The position numbers and the translations under genes were made by a program. The notes below the pieces were generated by a model that saw nothing but the letters and a program-made list of their open reading frames with translations, was not told the DNA's origin and searched no databases. A stretch of 64,000 bases of DNA. It comes from an uncultured Lachnospiraceae bacterium (GTDB lineage Bacteria; Bacillota; Clostridia; Lachnospirales; Lachnospiraceae). The DNA lies in NCBI GenBank assembly GCA_910589635.1, contig CAJUTD010000002.1, positions 1 to 64,000 of the forward strand, given 5' to 3'. Of this stretch, positions 9,691-17,820 are shown piece after piece; the first letter of the stretch is position 1, and each line of letters starts with the position of its first letter.

Positions 9691-9720
9691 CAGATGCCCG
9701 GGGATTTTCCCGGGCATCTG
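9691..9720 (+). terminator. Strong intercistronic hairpin between fliD and fliS
   Basis: CAGATGCCCGGG (9691-9702) and CCCGGGCATCTG (9709-9720) are a perfect 12-bp inverted repeat around the six-base loop GATTTT. No clean T-run follows (TAGAAGTTTATTTC), so it is either a weak terminator allowing read-through into fliS or an RNA-stabilising hairpin at the fliD 3' end. A structure of the same kind lies after fliS. Confidence 0.65.
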
Positions 9721-9749
9721 TAGAAGTTTATTTCAAGGAGGAAATAAAA

Positions 9750-10124
9750 ATGATTGCCAACCAGGGTTACGCAGCTTACAACAAGAATAAAATTATGACA
9801 GCATCTCCCGGAGAACTTACTCTGATGTTGTACGAAGGAGCGATTAAGTTTTGCAATATTGCGATTGTCGCCATCGAGCAGGGAAATATCCAGAAAGCGC
9901 ATGAAAATATTGTAAAAGTAGAGAATATCATAGAAGAATTCCGGGCAACCCTGAACCACAAATATCCGGTAGCTGAAGATTTTGAGAATGTCTATGTATA
10001 CATTTATGACAGATTGGTCGAAGCGAATATTAAGAAGGATAAAGAAATTTTAGAGGAAGTGCTCAAGCATCTCCGCACGATGCGTGATACTTGGAGAGAG
10101 GTCATGCAGAAAGCGAAGGAATAG
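9750..10124 (+). CDS. fliS: Flagellin export chaperone FliS
   Basis: FliS binds the C-terminal helix of flagellin, prevents premature polymerisation and delivers it to FlhA. The 124-residue product starts with the FliS signature (GYAAYNKNKIMTASPGELTL) and continues ALYEGAIKF-like (MLYEGAIKFCNIAIVAIEQG). AAGGAGGAAA precedes the start. The order fliD-fliS is standard in Firmicutes. Confidence 0.95.
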   Translation: MIANQGYAAYNKNKIMTASPGELTLMLYEGAIKFCNIAIVAIEQGNIQKAHENIVKVENIIEEFRATLNHKYPVAEDFENVYVYIYDRLVEANIKKDKEILEEVLKHLRTMRDTWREVMQKAKE

Positions 10125-10138
10125 GCACGGCTGATTTT

Positions 10139-10173
10139 GAGGGCTATTGCAATGCTGCATTGCAGTAGCCCTC
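10139..10173 (+). other. 16-bp intercistronic stem-loop after fliS
   Basis: The sequence 10139-10154 pairs with 10158-10173 over 16 bp with one G-T wobble, around the three-base loop CTG. No T-run follows, so this is not a classic intrinsic terminator. It resembles the fliD-fliS hairpin in position and strength and may set relative mRNA levels by stabilising or processing RNA ends. It ends about 20 bp before the ribosome binding site of the next gene. Confidence 0.6.
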
Positions 10174-10203
10174 ATTGGTTGCCTTAATGATAAAGGAGGA
10201 AGT

Positions 10204-10683
10204 ATGCAGGATAAAGAATATATTGCAGTGTTAATCCAAAGCTTGGAAAAAAAGAAGGAGCTATTAGATAAGATCATAGCAAAGAATAAGGAGCAGAGAA
10301 ACTTGTTTACAGACGAGGGTTCAGACCCTGACAGGCTCGAAGAGAATATGCAGGAGAAAAGTGGGCTTGTAGACCGGCTCAATGAGCTGGATGAGGGATT
10401 TCAGCAGATTTATAACAGGGTAAAGTCTGTGTTACAGGCGGATAAGGAATCTTATAAGGATGAGATTCGTACGATGCAGAAGTTGATTACTGAAATTACG
10501 GAGATGAGCACAACCATACAGGCACAGGAAAAGAGGAACTATGACCTTGCCGGAAAGCGGTTTGCCACTGTGAAGAAGGGAATCCGTAAGGCGCGTGCCA
10601 GCAACCGGGCGGCAAGCCAGTATTATAAAAGCATGGCAAACTTGAATGTGGTGGATTCTCAGTTTATGGATAAGAAAAATTAA
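10204..10683 (+). CDS. Probable FliT/FlgN-type flagellar export chaperone
   Basis: A predicted all-helical, highly charged protein of 159 residues, with heptad-like stretches, lying directly after fliS where fliT occurs in many flagellar operons. FliT-type proteins chaperone the FliD cap. The sequence has a FlgN-like composition (LEKKKELLDKIIAKNKEQR near the start), so it could equally be a FlgN-superfamily member. AAGGAGGAAGT precedes the ATG at 10204; an upstream in-frame start at 10147 would lie inside the hairpin and was rejected. Function is inferred from position and structure only. Confidence 0.6.
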   Translation: MQDKEYIAVLIQSLEKKKELLDKIIAKNKEQRNLFTDEGSDPDRLEENMQEKSGLVDRLNELDEGFQQIYNRVKSVLQADKESYKDEIRTMQKLITEITEMSTTIQAQEKRNYDLAGKRFATVKKGIRKARASNRAASQYYKSMANLNVVDSQFMDKKN

Positions 10684-10777
10684 AATTGTTTGGTGAATTT
10701 TTGGTTTCATATGAAATCGCATGGAATTATAAAAACTAACGCAGAAAAATTATTTTAAAAAATTTAAAATTAGGTAT

Positions 10778-10803
10778 TAAGTATCAAAGAAAGTCTCCGA
10801 TAT
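10778..10803 (+). promoter_or_regulatory. Sigma-28 promoter of the flagellin gene
   Basis: TAAG at 10778-10781, 15 bases, then CCGATAT at 10797-10803. The -10 matches the SigD consensus of Bacillus; the -35 has three of four bases, or TTAA one base earlier. It lies in an AT-rich stretch about 135 bp before the fliC start, leaving a long 5' leader that carries a CsrA-type site. It resembles the promoter at 6721. Confidence 0.85.
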
Positions 10804-10898
10804 ATGTTACAAGTAAAGAAAATAAATTACTTAAAACTTCAGTGATTGACTCTGACGGAGCGTACGGCCGGAGGAGAAGATTACAACCCAATTATCAA

Positions 10899-10931
10899 TG
10901 CGGCATGGAAGCCGCAGTACATTCAAGGAGG
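10899..10931 (+). promoter_or_regulatory. Predicted CsrA binding region in the fliC leader
   Basis: TGCGGC (10899-10904) pairs with GCCGCA (10911-10916), presenting ATGGAA in a six-base loop, the classic CsrA site with GGA in a hairpin loop. A second GGA lies in the Shine-Dalgarno sequence AAGGAGG (10925-10931), exactly 20 bases downstream. This two-site layout mirrors the hag leader of Bacillus subtilis, where one CsrA dimer bridges a loop site and the ribosome binding site. csrA and fliW are about 4 kb upstream. Prediction from sequence only. Confidence 0.75.
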
Positions 10932-10939
10932 AATATATT

Positions 10940-11752
10940 ATGGTAGTACAACACAATCTTACAGCGATGAACGCAAACAGACAGTTAGGTATCACAACAA
11001 GCGCACAGGCTAAGTCAACTGAGAAATTATCATCTGGTTATAGAATCAACCGTGCAGGCGATGACGCTGCTGGATTATCTATTTCCGAGAAGATGAGAAG
11101 CCAGATCAGAGGCTTGAACAAAGCTTCTTCTAACGCTCAGGACGGCGTTTCCTTAATCCAGGTAGCTGAGGGTGCTTTGAATGAAGCTCATTCTATCTTA
11201 CAGAGAATGAACGAGCTGGCAACACAGGCAGCTAACGATACTAATACTAGTCTGGACAGAACTGCTATCCAGAACGAGATTGACCAGTTACAGTCTGAGA
11301 TTACAAGAATCCAGTCTACAACACAGTTCAACTCCATGAACCTGTTAGATGGCTCCTTCACAGGCAAGAACCTTCAGGTTGGTTCCTTATCTGGACAGAA
11401 GATCGGCATCAACATCAGCAACATGGACGCTGGTTCTTTAGGTGTAACAGGATTGAGCGTAAGCTCTTACTCAAGTGCTGGTTCTGCTATGGATAAGATC
11501 CAGAGCGCTATCAACAAAGTATCTGATCAGAGATCCTTACTTGGTGCTCTTCAGAACAGATTAGAGCATACAATCTCTAACTTGGATAACATCTCTGAGA
11601 ATACATCCGCTGCTGAGTCCCGTATCCGTGACGTTGATATGGCAGAAGAGATGGTTGAGTACAGCAAGAACAACATTCTTGCACAGGCTGGACAGTCTAT
11701 GCTTGCACAGGCTAATCAGTCTAACCAGGGCGTATTGTCCTTACTTGGCTAA
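10940..11752 (+). CDS. fliC: Flagellin
   Basis: The filament subunit, 270 residues. The N-terminal D0/D1 part (VVQHNLTAMNANRQLG, then KLSSGYRINRAGDDAAGL) and C-terminal part (SRIRDVDMAEEMVEYSK, then LAQANQSNQGVLSLLG) are canonical. The surface domain is almost absent: only about 40-50 Ser/Gly-rich residues separate the two halves (about 148-195), including TGLSVSSYSSAGSAMD, the likely place for O-glycans. Codon use differs from the neighbours (many GCT, TTA and AGA codons), as expected for a very highly expressed gene. The ATG at 10940 has AAGGAGG eight bases upstream; the upstream ATG at 10898 lies in the CsrA hairpin region and was rejected. Confidence 0.98.
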   Translation: MVVQHNLTAMNANRQLGITTSAQAKSTEKLSSGYRINRAGDDAAGLSISEKMRSQIRGLNKASSNAQDGVSLIQVAEGALNEAHSILQRMNELATQAANDTNTSLDRTAIQNEIDQLQSEITRIQSTTQFNSMNLLDGSFTGKNLQVGSLSGQKIGINISNMDAGSLGVTGLSVSSYSSAGSAMDKIQSAINKVSDQRSLLGALQNRLEHTISNLDNISENTSAAESRIRDVDMAEEMVEYSKNNILAQAGQSMLAQANQSNQGVLSLLG

Positions 11753-11771
11753 TCTAATTAGTGACTATCAT

Positions 11772-11806
11772 AAAATGAGACCGGTTTTGCCGGTCTCATT
11801 TTTTTA
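11772..11806 (+). terminator. Intrinsic terminator after fliC
   Basis: AATGAGACCGG (11774-11784) pairs perfectly with CCGGTCTCATT (11790-11800) around the loop TTTTG and is followed by a seven-base T-run. It ends the flagellin transcript about 20 bp after the stop. Read from the other strand the stem is followed by TTTTA, so it may also stop the convergent transcript. Confidence 0.93.
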
Positions 11807-11831
11807 CCCTCTGAGTTGCGGTTCAGAGGGT
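11806..11831 (-). other. Inverted repeat next to the fliC terminator
   Basis: ACCCTCTGA (11806-11814) and TCAGAGGGT (11823-11831) form a nine-base stem with an eight-base loop, directly abutting the fliC terminator. It lies between the convergent fliC and cgeB-like genes. On the minus strand it would follow the cgeB-like stop codon by about 29 bp, but no T-run follows on that strand before the next hairpin. It may help end or protect the minus-strand mRNA. Confidence 0.5.
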
Positions 11832-11859
11832 AAACATATTCAGATTTATAGTCAGACCA

Positions 11860-13029
11860 CTACAGTTCAGTAATATGCAGCATTTCTTGAAAACATTTCT
11901 CAAAACTATGGTTTTCCCGCACTTTACGGTGTCCGTTTTCAGCAATTTCCTTCCGCTCCTTGTCATGGGAGAGATAATACTCTATTTTATTCAGTAAGTC
12001 TTGGGTATCATTGTAGTAGACAAAGTCTTCGTCTGGCACAAAATAATCCAGGAAATCTGCCTGGAAATTTGTCAGCAGAAAGCCTCCGGCGCCCATAATG
12101 TCCATCGCACGTAAGGGAATGCCGGACTGGATGCTTTTTAAGGTGATATTGAGATTAATCTTGCTGTTGGCAAAGATATAGGGCATTTCTGCATAGTAAT
12201 CTGTGGCGCCCATATTACGCACATGGGGAATCTTTGTTTCCTTATTTAGCGTAAAGAGCTTGAGTTTGTTCGGGAAGCGTTCTCCGATGGCTGTCAAGAG
12301 ACGGATGCGCTCTAGGGAAGTCACTTTGCGTCCAAGGTAATAGTTTGCATAAATGTACTGTGGGGTTTCCACACCGTACTTGTCATTGGCATAGGGTGAC
12401 ACCCGCAGCATTTCCTCTAAGACTTTGCCATTGAGAACTTCTTCCAGAAAATTGTAGCCGTAAATTTTTAATTGGGCTTCCATTATTGCGTCCAGATATC
12501 CTCTCGTGTAGTCGTTGACATTGGCGAGCCGCTCATAGAAATTGTGAGCCTCATTGTATAAAGCGCCTACAAATGAGACATCACAAGTGCATTTGGAGCG
12601 GTCAAACTCTTTTTTGGCAAGGAAGTCAATGATAGTGGCATTGACAGGAAGCGGCGTATAATAAACGGTGCGGATACCCATATTCTGCAACTTCATATAT
12701 TCCTGTTTGTCAAAGAGAAACACATAGTTGGTGGGATAAATGATAGTATAGGAATATAAGGGAACGTAAGGACTGTCATATACCAGGGAAAGGTAAGGGA
12801 TATCGTGCCTTTTGCAGCCTTCAGCTACCACAGGATAAAAATTAAAGGAAAAACAGAACTTGAAATTCTTATCGCGTACAGCCTCGTCAAACGATTTATC
12901 GAAATCAGCGCTCAGCCGTTCCTGATAGTCCTTATGAGAGAACATAGTAAGCTTGTAGCCCATTTGTTCCAATGTGAAAATGGCATCCACTTTGCCGAAA
13001 CAAGCCCAGTCTATAAATAAAACATTCAT
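11860..13029 (-). CDS. CgeB-like glycosyltransferase (DUF3880 / GT1-type)
   Basis: A two-domain GT-B protein of 389 residues related to the spore-coat protein CgeB. The N-terminal half fits DUF3880 (Rossmann start MNVLFIDWACFGKVDAIF). The C-terminal half has the Glyco_trans_1_2 pattern: NLNITLKSIQSGIPLRAMD, GGFLLTNFQ, and DLLNKIEYYLSHDKER. CAGGAGGA precedes the ATG at 13029; the extra 10 upstream codons would contain the ribosome binding site and were dropped. It is last in a three-gene minus-strand operon of paralogues facing fliC. In such loci CgeB-like proteins probably transfer sugars to flagellin; sugar and acceptor are unknown. Confidence 0.85.
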   Translation of the reverse strand: MNVLFIDWACFGKVDAIFTLEQMGYKLTMFSHKDYQERLSADFDKSFDEAVRDKNFKFCFSFNFYPVVAEGCKRHDIPYLSLVYDSPYVPLYSYTIIYPTNYVFLFDKQEYMKLQNMGIRTVYYTPLPVNATIIDFLAKKEFDRSKCTCDVSFVGALYNEAHNFYERLANVNDYTRGYLDAIMEAQLKIYGYNFLEEVLNGKVLEEMLRVSPYANDKYGVETPQYIYANYYLGRKVTSLERIRLLTAIGERFPNKLKLFTLNKETKIPHVRNMGATDYYAEMPYIFANSKINLNITLKSIQSGIPLRAMDIMGAGGFLLTNFQADFLDYFVPDEDFVYYNDTQDLLNKIEYYLSHDKERKEIAENGHRKVRENHSFEKCFQEMLHITEL

Positions 13030-13091
13030 GATAAAGTCCTCCTGAAAATTTGTTGTCATATCTCGTAGTTTAATCCATATAAATGACGAGA

Positions 13092-14282
13092 TTATTGCGC
13101 CGTCTGTTTTCCGAAAGCAATCTGCATCATCTGCGCTAAACGAATGGGATAAGTGTGATTTTCCTTTACGCGTGCAAAACCGTTTTCAGCAATCGCTCTG
13201 CGCTCTGCTTCATGGTGGAGGAAATAATCTGCTTTCCCAACAAGGTCGTCAAGGTTTTCGTAATATACTAAATCTTCGCCTGGCACAAAGAATTCTGTCA
13301 GTTCCGGCTGGAAATTCGTCAGCACAAAGCCGCCACATCCCAGTATATCAAAAATTCTCAGCGGCAAGCCGCTGCGGATGGATTTGGAAGTGATGTTTAG
13401 ATTAATCTTGCTGTTATAGAAGATAATAGGCATTTCTTCCAATGTTTTTGCCAGCCCGCGGTTGTGAATATGGGGAAGGCAGGAAGTATCGCTTGCCGTG
13501 TAGAGGTCAACCGAGAAACGGGCGGACAGCAGTTCCATCGCCCGCAATCGTTCCATGGCGGATATTTTATTCCCTATATACAGTTCAGACATCGTTTTGC
13601 GGTCTGTCAGATAAGAGTCAAAGGGATATTGGAAAAATCCCGGCAGATGTTTTTTGAATTCCTCGACAATTTCGTCTGTCAGCAAGTCTTCTAGGATATA
13701 GCCGCCGTAAATCCGCAACTGAGCTTCCATCAGCCCATCCAGATAACCAGAAAGATAAGCCGGAGCGTCGGTAAGCTTGTCGTAAGGGCACTTCTCCGTA
13801 TAAAGAGAGCCTACGAAAGAAATGTCGGAGGTAAACTTCCTTCGCATAGCGGAGGAAGCGGAGCGTATGCAGCCCTGTTTTTGCTTGATATTGACGGCCA
13901 GGGGGAGGTGAAATACATGTCCCGGGTTAAGGGGAGAGATTTCTTCATATTGCGCCCGATCGAAAAGAAAAATGCGGTTGCAGGGGTTGGCGATCGAAGT
14001 AGCAAACAATTCCATCACCGGCGAGTCTACGGTCCAGCAGAGATAGGGCAGCTTGAAAATCTTGCAGACCTCACTCAAGAATGGAAAAAAGTTAATGCTA
14101 AAGACGAAATCTGCCGGGTGTTCCAACAGTGTATTGCTGACAATTTGAATCGACTCCTGGGGAGTTAGGGATTTGTTGGTAATTTCCGTGGTAATCTCCT
14201 GTACGGTATATCCCAATTCCTGAAAGCCGTCAATCACGTCCGGTTCACAGATGCTTCCATAACGGTAAAACAACAGCTTCAT
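13092..14282 (-). CDS. CgeB-like glycosyltransferase (DUF3880 / GT1-type)
   Basis: Middle member of the paralogous trio, 396 residues. It shows the same plan: N-terminal MKLLFYRYGSICEPDVIDGF, central FDRAQYEEISPLNPGHVFHL, and C-terminal NLNITSKSIRSGLPLRIFD with GGFVLTNFQPELTEFFVPG. GGAGG lies seven to eight bases before the ATG. The start overlaps the stop of the preceding gene by four bases (ATGA), so translation is coupled. Divergence from the flanking copies is considerable, which suggests each adds a different sugar or acts at a different step. Confidence 0.85.
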   Translation of the reverse strand: MKLLFYRYGSICEPDVIDGFQELGYTVQEITTEITNKSLTPQESIQIVSNTLLEHPADFVFSINFFPFLSEVCKIFKLPYLCWTVDSPVMELFATSIANPCNRIFLFDRAQYEEISPLNPGHVFHLPLAVNIKQKQGCIRSASSAMRRKFTSDISFVGSLYTEKCPYDKLTDAPAYLSGYLDGLMEAQLRIYGGYILEDLLTDEIVEEFKKHLPGFFQYPFDSYLTDRKTMSELYIGNKISAMERLRAMELLSARFSVDLYTASDTSCLPHIHNRGLAKTLEEMPIIFYNSKINLNITSKSIRSGLPLRIFDILGCGGFVLTNFQPELTEFFVPGEDLVYYENLDDLVGKADYFLHHEAERRAIAENGFARVKENHTYPIRLAQMMQIAFGKQTAQ

Positions 14283-15448
14283 ATTAAATCCTCCTTCACC
14301 TGCTGTAAAATGTAGTTTAACTGATGTGTGTAAGAGAAATGATCCCGCACTTTCATATAGCCGTTCATGGCAATTCTTAACCGTTCCTCTTCGTGAGACA
14401 GGTAATACGCCGTTTTCTCCATCAGCTCGTCCAGATCGCGGAAGACTTCGATTTCTTTGCCAATCTCAAAATAATCTTCAATTTCTTGTTGGTAGTTCGT
14501 CAGTACAAAGCCGCCGGAGCCCATAATGTCTAGGATGCGCTGGGGCATACCGGTTTCAATGGAGGGCAGCGTAATGTTGAGGTTTATTTTGCTGAGATAA
14601 AAAATTTTGTTCATGGCGGTATAATAGTCGACGCCCTGGTGTACTCGTACATTGCGGATGTAAGCGCAGTTACTTCTGGTGTATAAATCGACCGTGTACT
14701 TTTCCGCGAGGGCGTTCAGCACGGTGATCCGGTCCATCTCAGCAAGTTTGCGGGACAAAAGCAATAGACCCATATATAAGTCGAAGTCCATTTGCTGCCG
14801 GTTCCAAGCGTTCGCGCCAAAGGCCTGTATCATGAAGTCTGCCGTTTTCTGCGATACCCTGGGCCAAGGTTTCATTGTGTGCCAATTGCAGAGGTTGTGC
14901 AGGAGGTAAACCTTTAATTCTGCGGCAACGTCTTCCGGGAAACGAGAGACAAAACTGTTGTAGGAATTGTCCTCATAGAGATTGCCGATAAAGGATATAT
15001 CACAAGCGAACGTCTTTTCATCCTCAGGGCTAATATTTAGCGCGCCTGTACGGGAGAGATTGACTCCCATAGGAAGATAATACAGATGGGGAATATCTAG
15101 CGCTTGCAAATGCTTATATTCCGCGCGGTCAAATATAAAGAGGTAATTACAGGGATTTCTTACTGCCGGATGGAATAGTGAAACAAGCGGGGAATCATAA
15201 ACCCAGCCAATATATGGGAAATGATATTTCTGGCACAAGTCTGAAATTTCCGGTACAAAGAGATAGGAAATCAAGCAGTCAAAATCATGTTCAGATAAAA
15301 ATATATCCAACTTTTCAAATTCCTCCGCCACAGGGGCCAAAGGATCGAATTCGGCATACTCATAAATAGCCGCTTTTTCCCCCATTTCCAGCAATGCCCA
15401 GGGGATGTCAAAGCTGGAGTTTTTTATGCGGATAAATAAAAAATACAT
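14279..15448 (-). CDS. CgeB-like glycosyltransferase (DUF3880 / GT1-type)
   Basis: First gene of the minus-strand trio, 389 residues. It carries the paralogue hallmarks IGWVYDSPLVSLFHPAVRNP and IFDRAEYKHLQALDIPHLY in the N-terminal domain, and NLNITLPSIETGMPQRILD with GGFVLTNYQQEIEDYF in the C-terminal domain. GGAGGTACGC precedes the ATG. The gene starts at a divergent promoter region shared with the GT2 gene at 15516. The domain pattern is strong; substrate is unknown. Confidence 0.85.
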   Translation of the reverse strand: MYFLFIRIKNSSFDIPWALLEMGEKAAIYEYAEFDPLAPVAEEFEKLDIFLSEHDFDCLISYLFVPEISDLCQKYHFPYIGWVYDSPLVSLFHPAVRNPCNYLFIFDRAEYKHLQALDIPHLYYLPMGVNLSRTGALNISPEDEKTFACDISFIGNLYEDNSYNSFVSRFPEDVAAELKVYLLHNLCNWHTMKPWPRVSQKTADFMIQAFGANAWNRQQMDFDLYMGLLLLSRKLAEMDRITVLNALAEKYTVDLYTRSNCAYIRNVRVHQGVDYYTAMNKIFYLSKINLNITLPSIETGMPQRILDIMGSGGFVLTNYQQEIEDYFEIGKEIEVFRDLDELMEKTAYYLSHEEERLRIAMNGYMKVRDHFSYTHQLNYILQQVKEDLI

Positions 15449-15469
15449 AGCGTACCTCCAAGAAATAGT

Positions 15470-15489
15470 GTATAATAAAAATATTATAC
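15470..15489. promoter_or_regulatory. Symmetric divergent promoter core
   Basis: GTATAATA (15470-15477) and TATTATAC (15482-15489) are a perfect palindrome around AAAA, giving each strand a consensus TATAAT -10 box. On the minus strand it is an extended -10 (TGGTATAAT), driving the CgeB-like operon. On the plus strand TATAAT lies 39 bp before the GT2 ATG. No good -35 box is seen on either strand. Simultaneous use of both would be sterically difficult, so the directions may compete. Confidence 0.6.
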
Positions 15490-15515
15490 CACAATTTATA
15501 GGAAAATGGAGAGAA

Positions 15516-16550
15516 ATGAGCGTAAAGAAAATATCAATTATTATTCCCTGTTTTAATTCAACTCAATATTTAAAAGAATGTTTTGATTCCATTAAGAGAC
15601 AGACGCTTGGCATGGAAGAGATACAGGTGATTTTTGTCGATGACGCATCTACAGACAATACACTGGAATACCTGAGGGAATTTGAGAAATCCTATCCACT
15701 GTCGGTGGAAGTAGTCTCCCTGCCGCAGAACCGCAGGCAGGGCGGGGCACGCAATGCGGGGCTTGCCAGAGCTGCCGGGGAATATGTTATGTTCCTCGAT
15801 TCGGATGACTGGCTGGATGATGCCATGTGTGAAAAGACATATGCCAAAGCGGCAGAGTATCATATGGATATTTTGCAGTTTTGTTTTATTCATATGTATC
15901 GGCAAGGCAGTACGAAAGATTCTTCCAGCTGTTATGGTTTTCTGGACGGTAGGTTGCCAGAGATAAGAAAGGGTATGCTGCTGGGTACTTTGTTTACATT
16001 TGGCAGCCAGAATAAGCTCTACCGCACAAGTTTCTTAAAAGAACAGGGCGCCAGTTTCCCGGAGGGCGTTGTCTATGAGGAGCCATATTTTGTTTATCCG
16101 CTGCTATTTGAGGCGGAACGCTTTTATAGTATGGAGGAAGGGCTGTATTATTATCGGCAGACAGAGATGAGTGCAACGGTAAAGCATATGAATAAAAAGC
16201 ATACGCTCTACAACCATCCGTTTGTGCAGTTGGAATTGTTGAAAAAACTAATATCCCGTAAAAAGTATATTGAGGAATATTACAGTGAGATAGAACTTCA
16301 TTTTCTACACAGTTATTATATAGAAACTTTATATTTTTCTGGTAAGAGCAATAAATATTTGGGGGCAGATATTTTTCGTAAAATGCAGAAAACAGTGTTA
16401 GAACTATTTCCAGAATACGGGCAGAATCCTTACTTGCAGCTAGATAGTTTTGAAAAACTTGCAATGATACTTTCGTCCCTGCAACAAGAGTTTACCCAGC
16501 AAGAGCTGGAACTGTACTGCCGTGAAGTTGTGAGAATTATGGACGGTTGA
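15516..16550 (+). CDS. Family 2 glycosyltransferase
   Basis: A 344-residue GT-A fold enzyme. Key segments: ISIIIPCFNSTQYLKECFDS (nucleotide binding, residues about 6-25), VDDASTDNT, RNAGLARAAGEYVMFLDSDDW (metal-binding DSDD) and a helical C-terminal half. GGAGAG precedes the ATG at 15516; the earlier in-frame ATG at 15405 lies inside the divergent gene and was rejected. It is the first plus-strand gene after the flagellar operon. Paralogues with similar C-termini lie at 30340 and 31372. Cytoplasmic, no membrane segment. Donor and acceptor are unknown. Confidence 0.85.
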   Translation: MSVKKISIIIPCFNSTQYLKECFDSIKRQTLGMEEIQVIFVDDASTDNTLEYLREFEKSYPLSVEVVSLPQNRRQGGARNAGLARAAGEYVMFLDSDDWLDDAMCEKTYAKAAEYHMDILQFCFIHMYRQGSTKDSSSCYGFLDGRLPEIRKGMLLGTLFTFGSQNKLYRTSFLKEQGASFPEGVVYEEPYFVYPLLFEAERFYSMEEGLYYYRQTEMSATVKHMNKKHTLYNHPFVQLELLKKLISRKKYIEEYYSEIELHFLHSYYIETLYFSGKSNKYLGADIFRKMQKTVLELFPEYGQNPYLQLDSFEKLAMILSSLQQEFTQQELELYCREVVRIMDG

Positions 16551-16632
16551 GGAGCTAAGATTTGCGCAGGGTAAATAGCAACGAATAGTCAGGTTATGTC
16601 AATTAGCATTGACAAGAAAACAGAAGGGTAAG

Positions 16633-17724
16633 ATGACAATGGAATTTGAACAGACAATATCGGAATTGGAGAAAAGGGTGCGTGGACTTGAAGCAGAAAA
16701 TGCGGCGCGAAAGAAAGAAAACGAATCAATGGTGGGGCTTATCCGTGAATTATATTCCATCAACAGCCAGTTGATGAATGAAGTGTCAATGATTGTCCAA
16801 AATGTGAATACATTGGATATGAAACTGATGTTGGAAAAAGCGCATGTCATGAATTTAAAATACGAGCTGTCCGATCCTGCAATCAAGGAGGAATATTGTT
16901 ATCCTGTCATCCGCAGCGCGCAAGAGACGTTGCAAGAAATCATCAACGGAAAGAAGTCAATGGCCCGTTTTGGCGATGGGGAATTTGCGCAGATAAATAA
17001 GATGGAGAGGCATACATTCCAGAGATTAGACGATAAATTAGCTGATAGATTAAAAGAGGTTCTGCACAGCTGTCATCCGCGAATGTTGATAGCGATTGCC
17101 AATAATTACGGAACTTTACAGGATTTTACGGAAGATGCTTCCAATGCGATCCGTGTTTATATGATGCAGGCAGATGCAAGGATAAAACATATGGAACTTT
17201 TGGAGCATGACAGGGCTTATTATGACGCCTATGTCTCACGGCCGTATTTGATGTATAAAGATAATCAGACTGATGCGCCAAAGAAGCGGTTTGAAGCGAT
17301 CAAAGAGATATGGCGGGAACGCGACGTAATCATCGTGGAGGGAGCGCAGACCAGGATGGGAGTTGGTAATGATTTGATGGAGGGGGCCAGCGAGGTAAAA
17401 CGTATTCTTGCTCCGGCAACCAGTTCGTTTGACCGATATGACGATATCTTGAAAGCGTCCTTAGAATACGCACATGAAGGTACGCTCTTCTTGATTGCCA
17501 TGGGGCCGTCGGCGGGCGTACTGGCGTACGATTTGACGGTGGAAGGTTACCAGGCGATTGACATTGGGCATCTGGATTTGGAATATGAGTGGTTCCTTGC
17601 AGGGAAAGGTGAGAGAGTCGCCGTGAAATATAAATATAATAATGAACTGGAAGGAGATGAAGAGGCGGAAGAAATCTTCGACCCGGTTTATGAGGCGCAG
17701 ATTATAGCGGACGTAAGCAGCTAG
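16633..17724 (+). CDS. GT-D fold glycosyltransferase (DUF1792) with N-terminal coiled coil
   Basis: The region from about residue 85 matches the GT-D/DUF1792 family, known from glycosylation of the streptococcal adhesin Fap1. The hallmark is ARFGDGEFAQ (RFGDGE at 112-117), followed by RPYLMYKDN, the MGPSAGVLAYDL segment and DIGHLDLEYEWF. The first 75 residues form a predicted coiled coil, an addition to the plain family fold. The ATG at 16633 has AGAAGGG upstream. GT-D enzymes usually extend a short O-glycan on a protein, which suits a flagellin-glycan locus. The family call is firm; the substrate is inference. Confidence 0.8.
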   Translation: MTMEFEQTISELEKRVRGLEAENAARKKENESMVGLIRELYSINSQLMNEVSMIVQNVNTLDMKLMLEKAHVMNLKYELSDPAIKEEYCYPVIRSAQETLQEIINGKKSMARFGDGEFAQINKMERHTFQRLDDKLADRLKEVLHSCHPRMLIAIANNYGTLQDFTEDASNAIRVYMMQADARIKHMELLEHDRAYYDAYVSRPYLMYKDNQTDAPKKRFEAIKEIWRERDVIIVEGAQTRMGVGNDLMEGASEVKRILAPATSSFDRYDDILKASLEYAHEGTLFLIAMGPSAGVLAYDLTVEGYQAIDIGHLDLEYEWFLAGKGERVAVKYKYNNELEGDEEAEEIFDPVYEAQIIADVSS

Positions 17725-17820
17725 GGCGAATGCGCAAGTTTGGCTGAGAGCAGTAAATATAAGCGGCGGCTTTCAGTTTATAGAGATATTGTAAGAACAT
17801 TGAAGTAAGAGGACGGTAGG

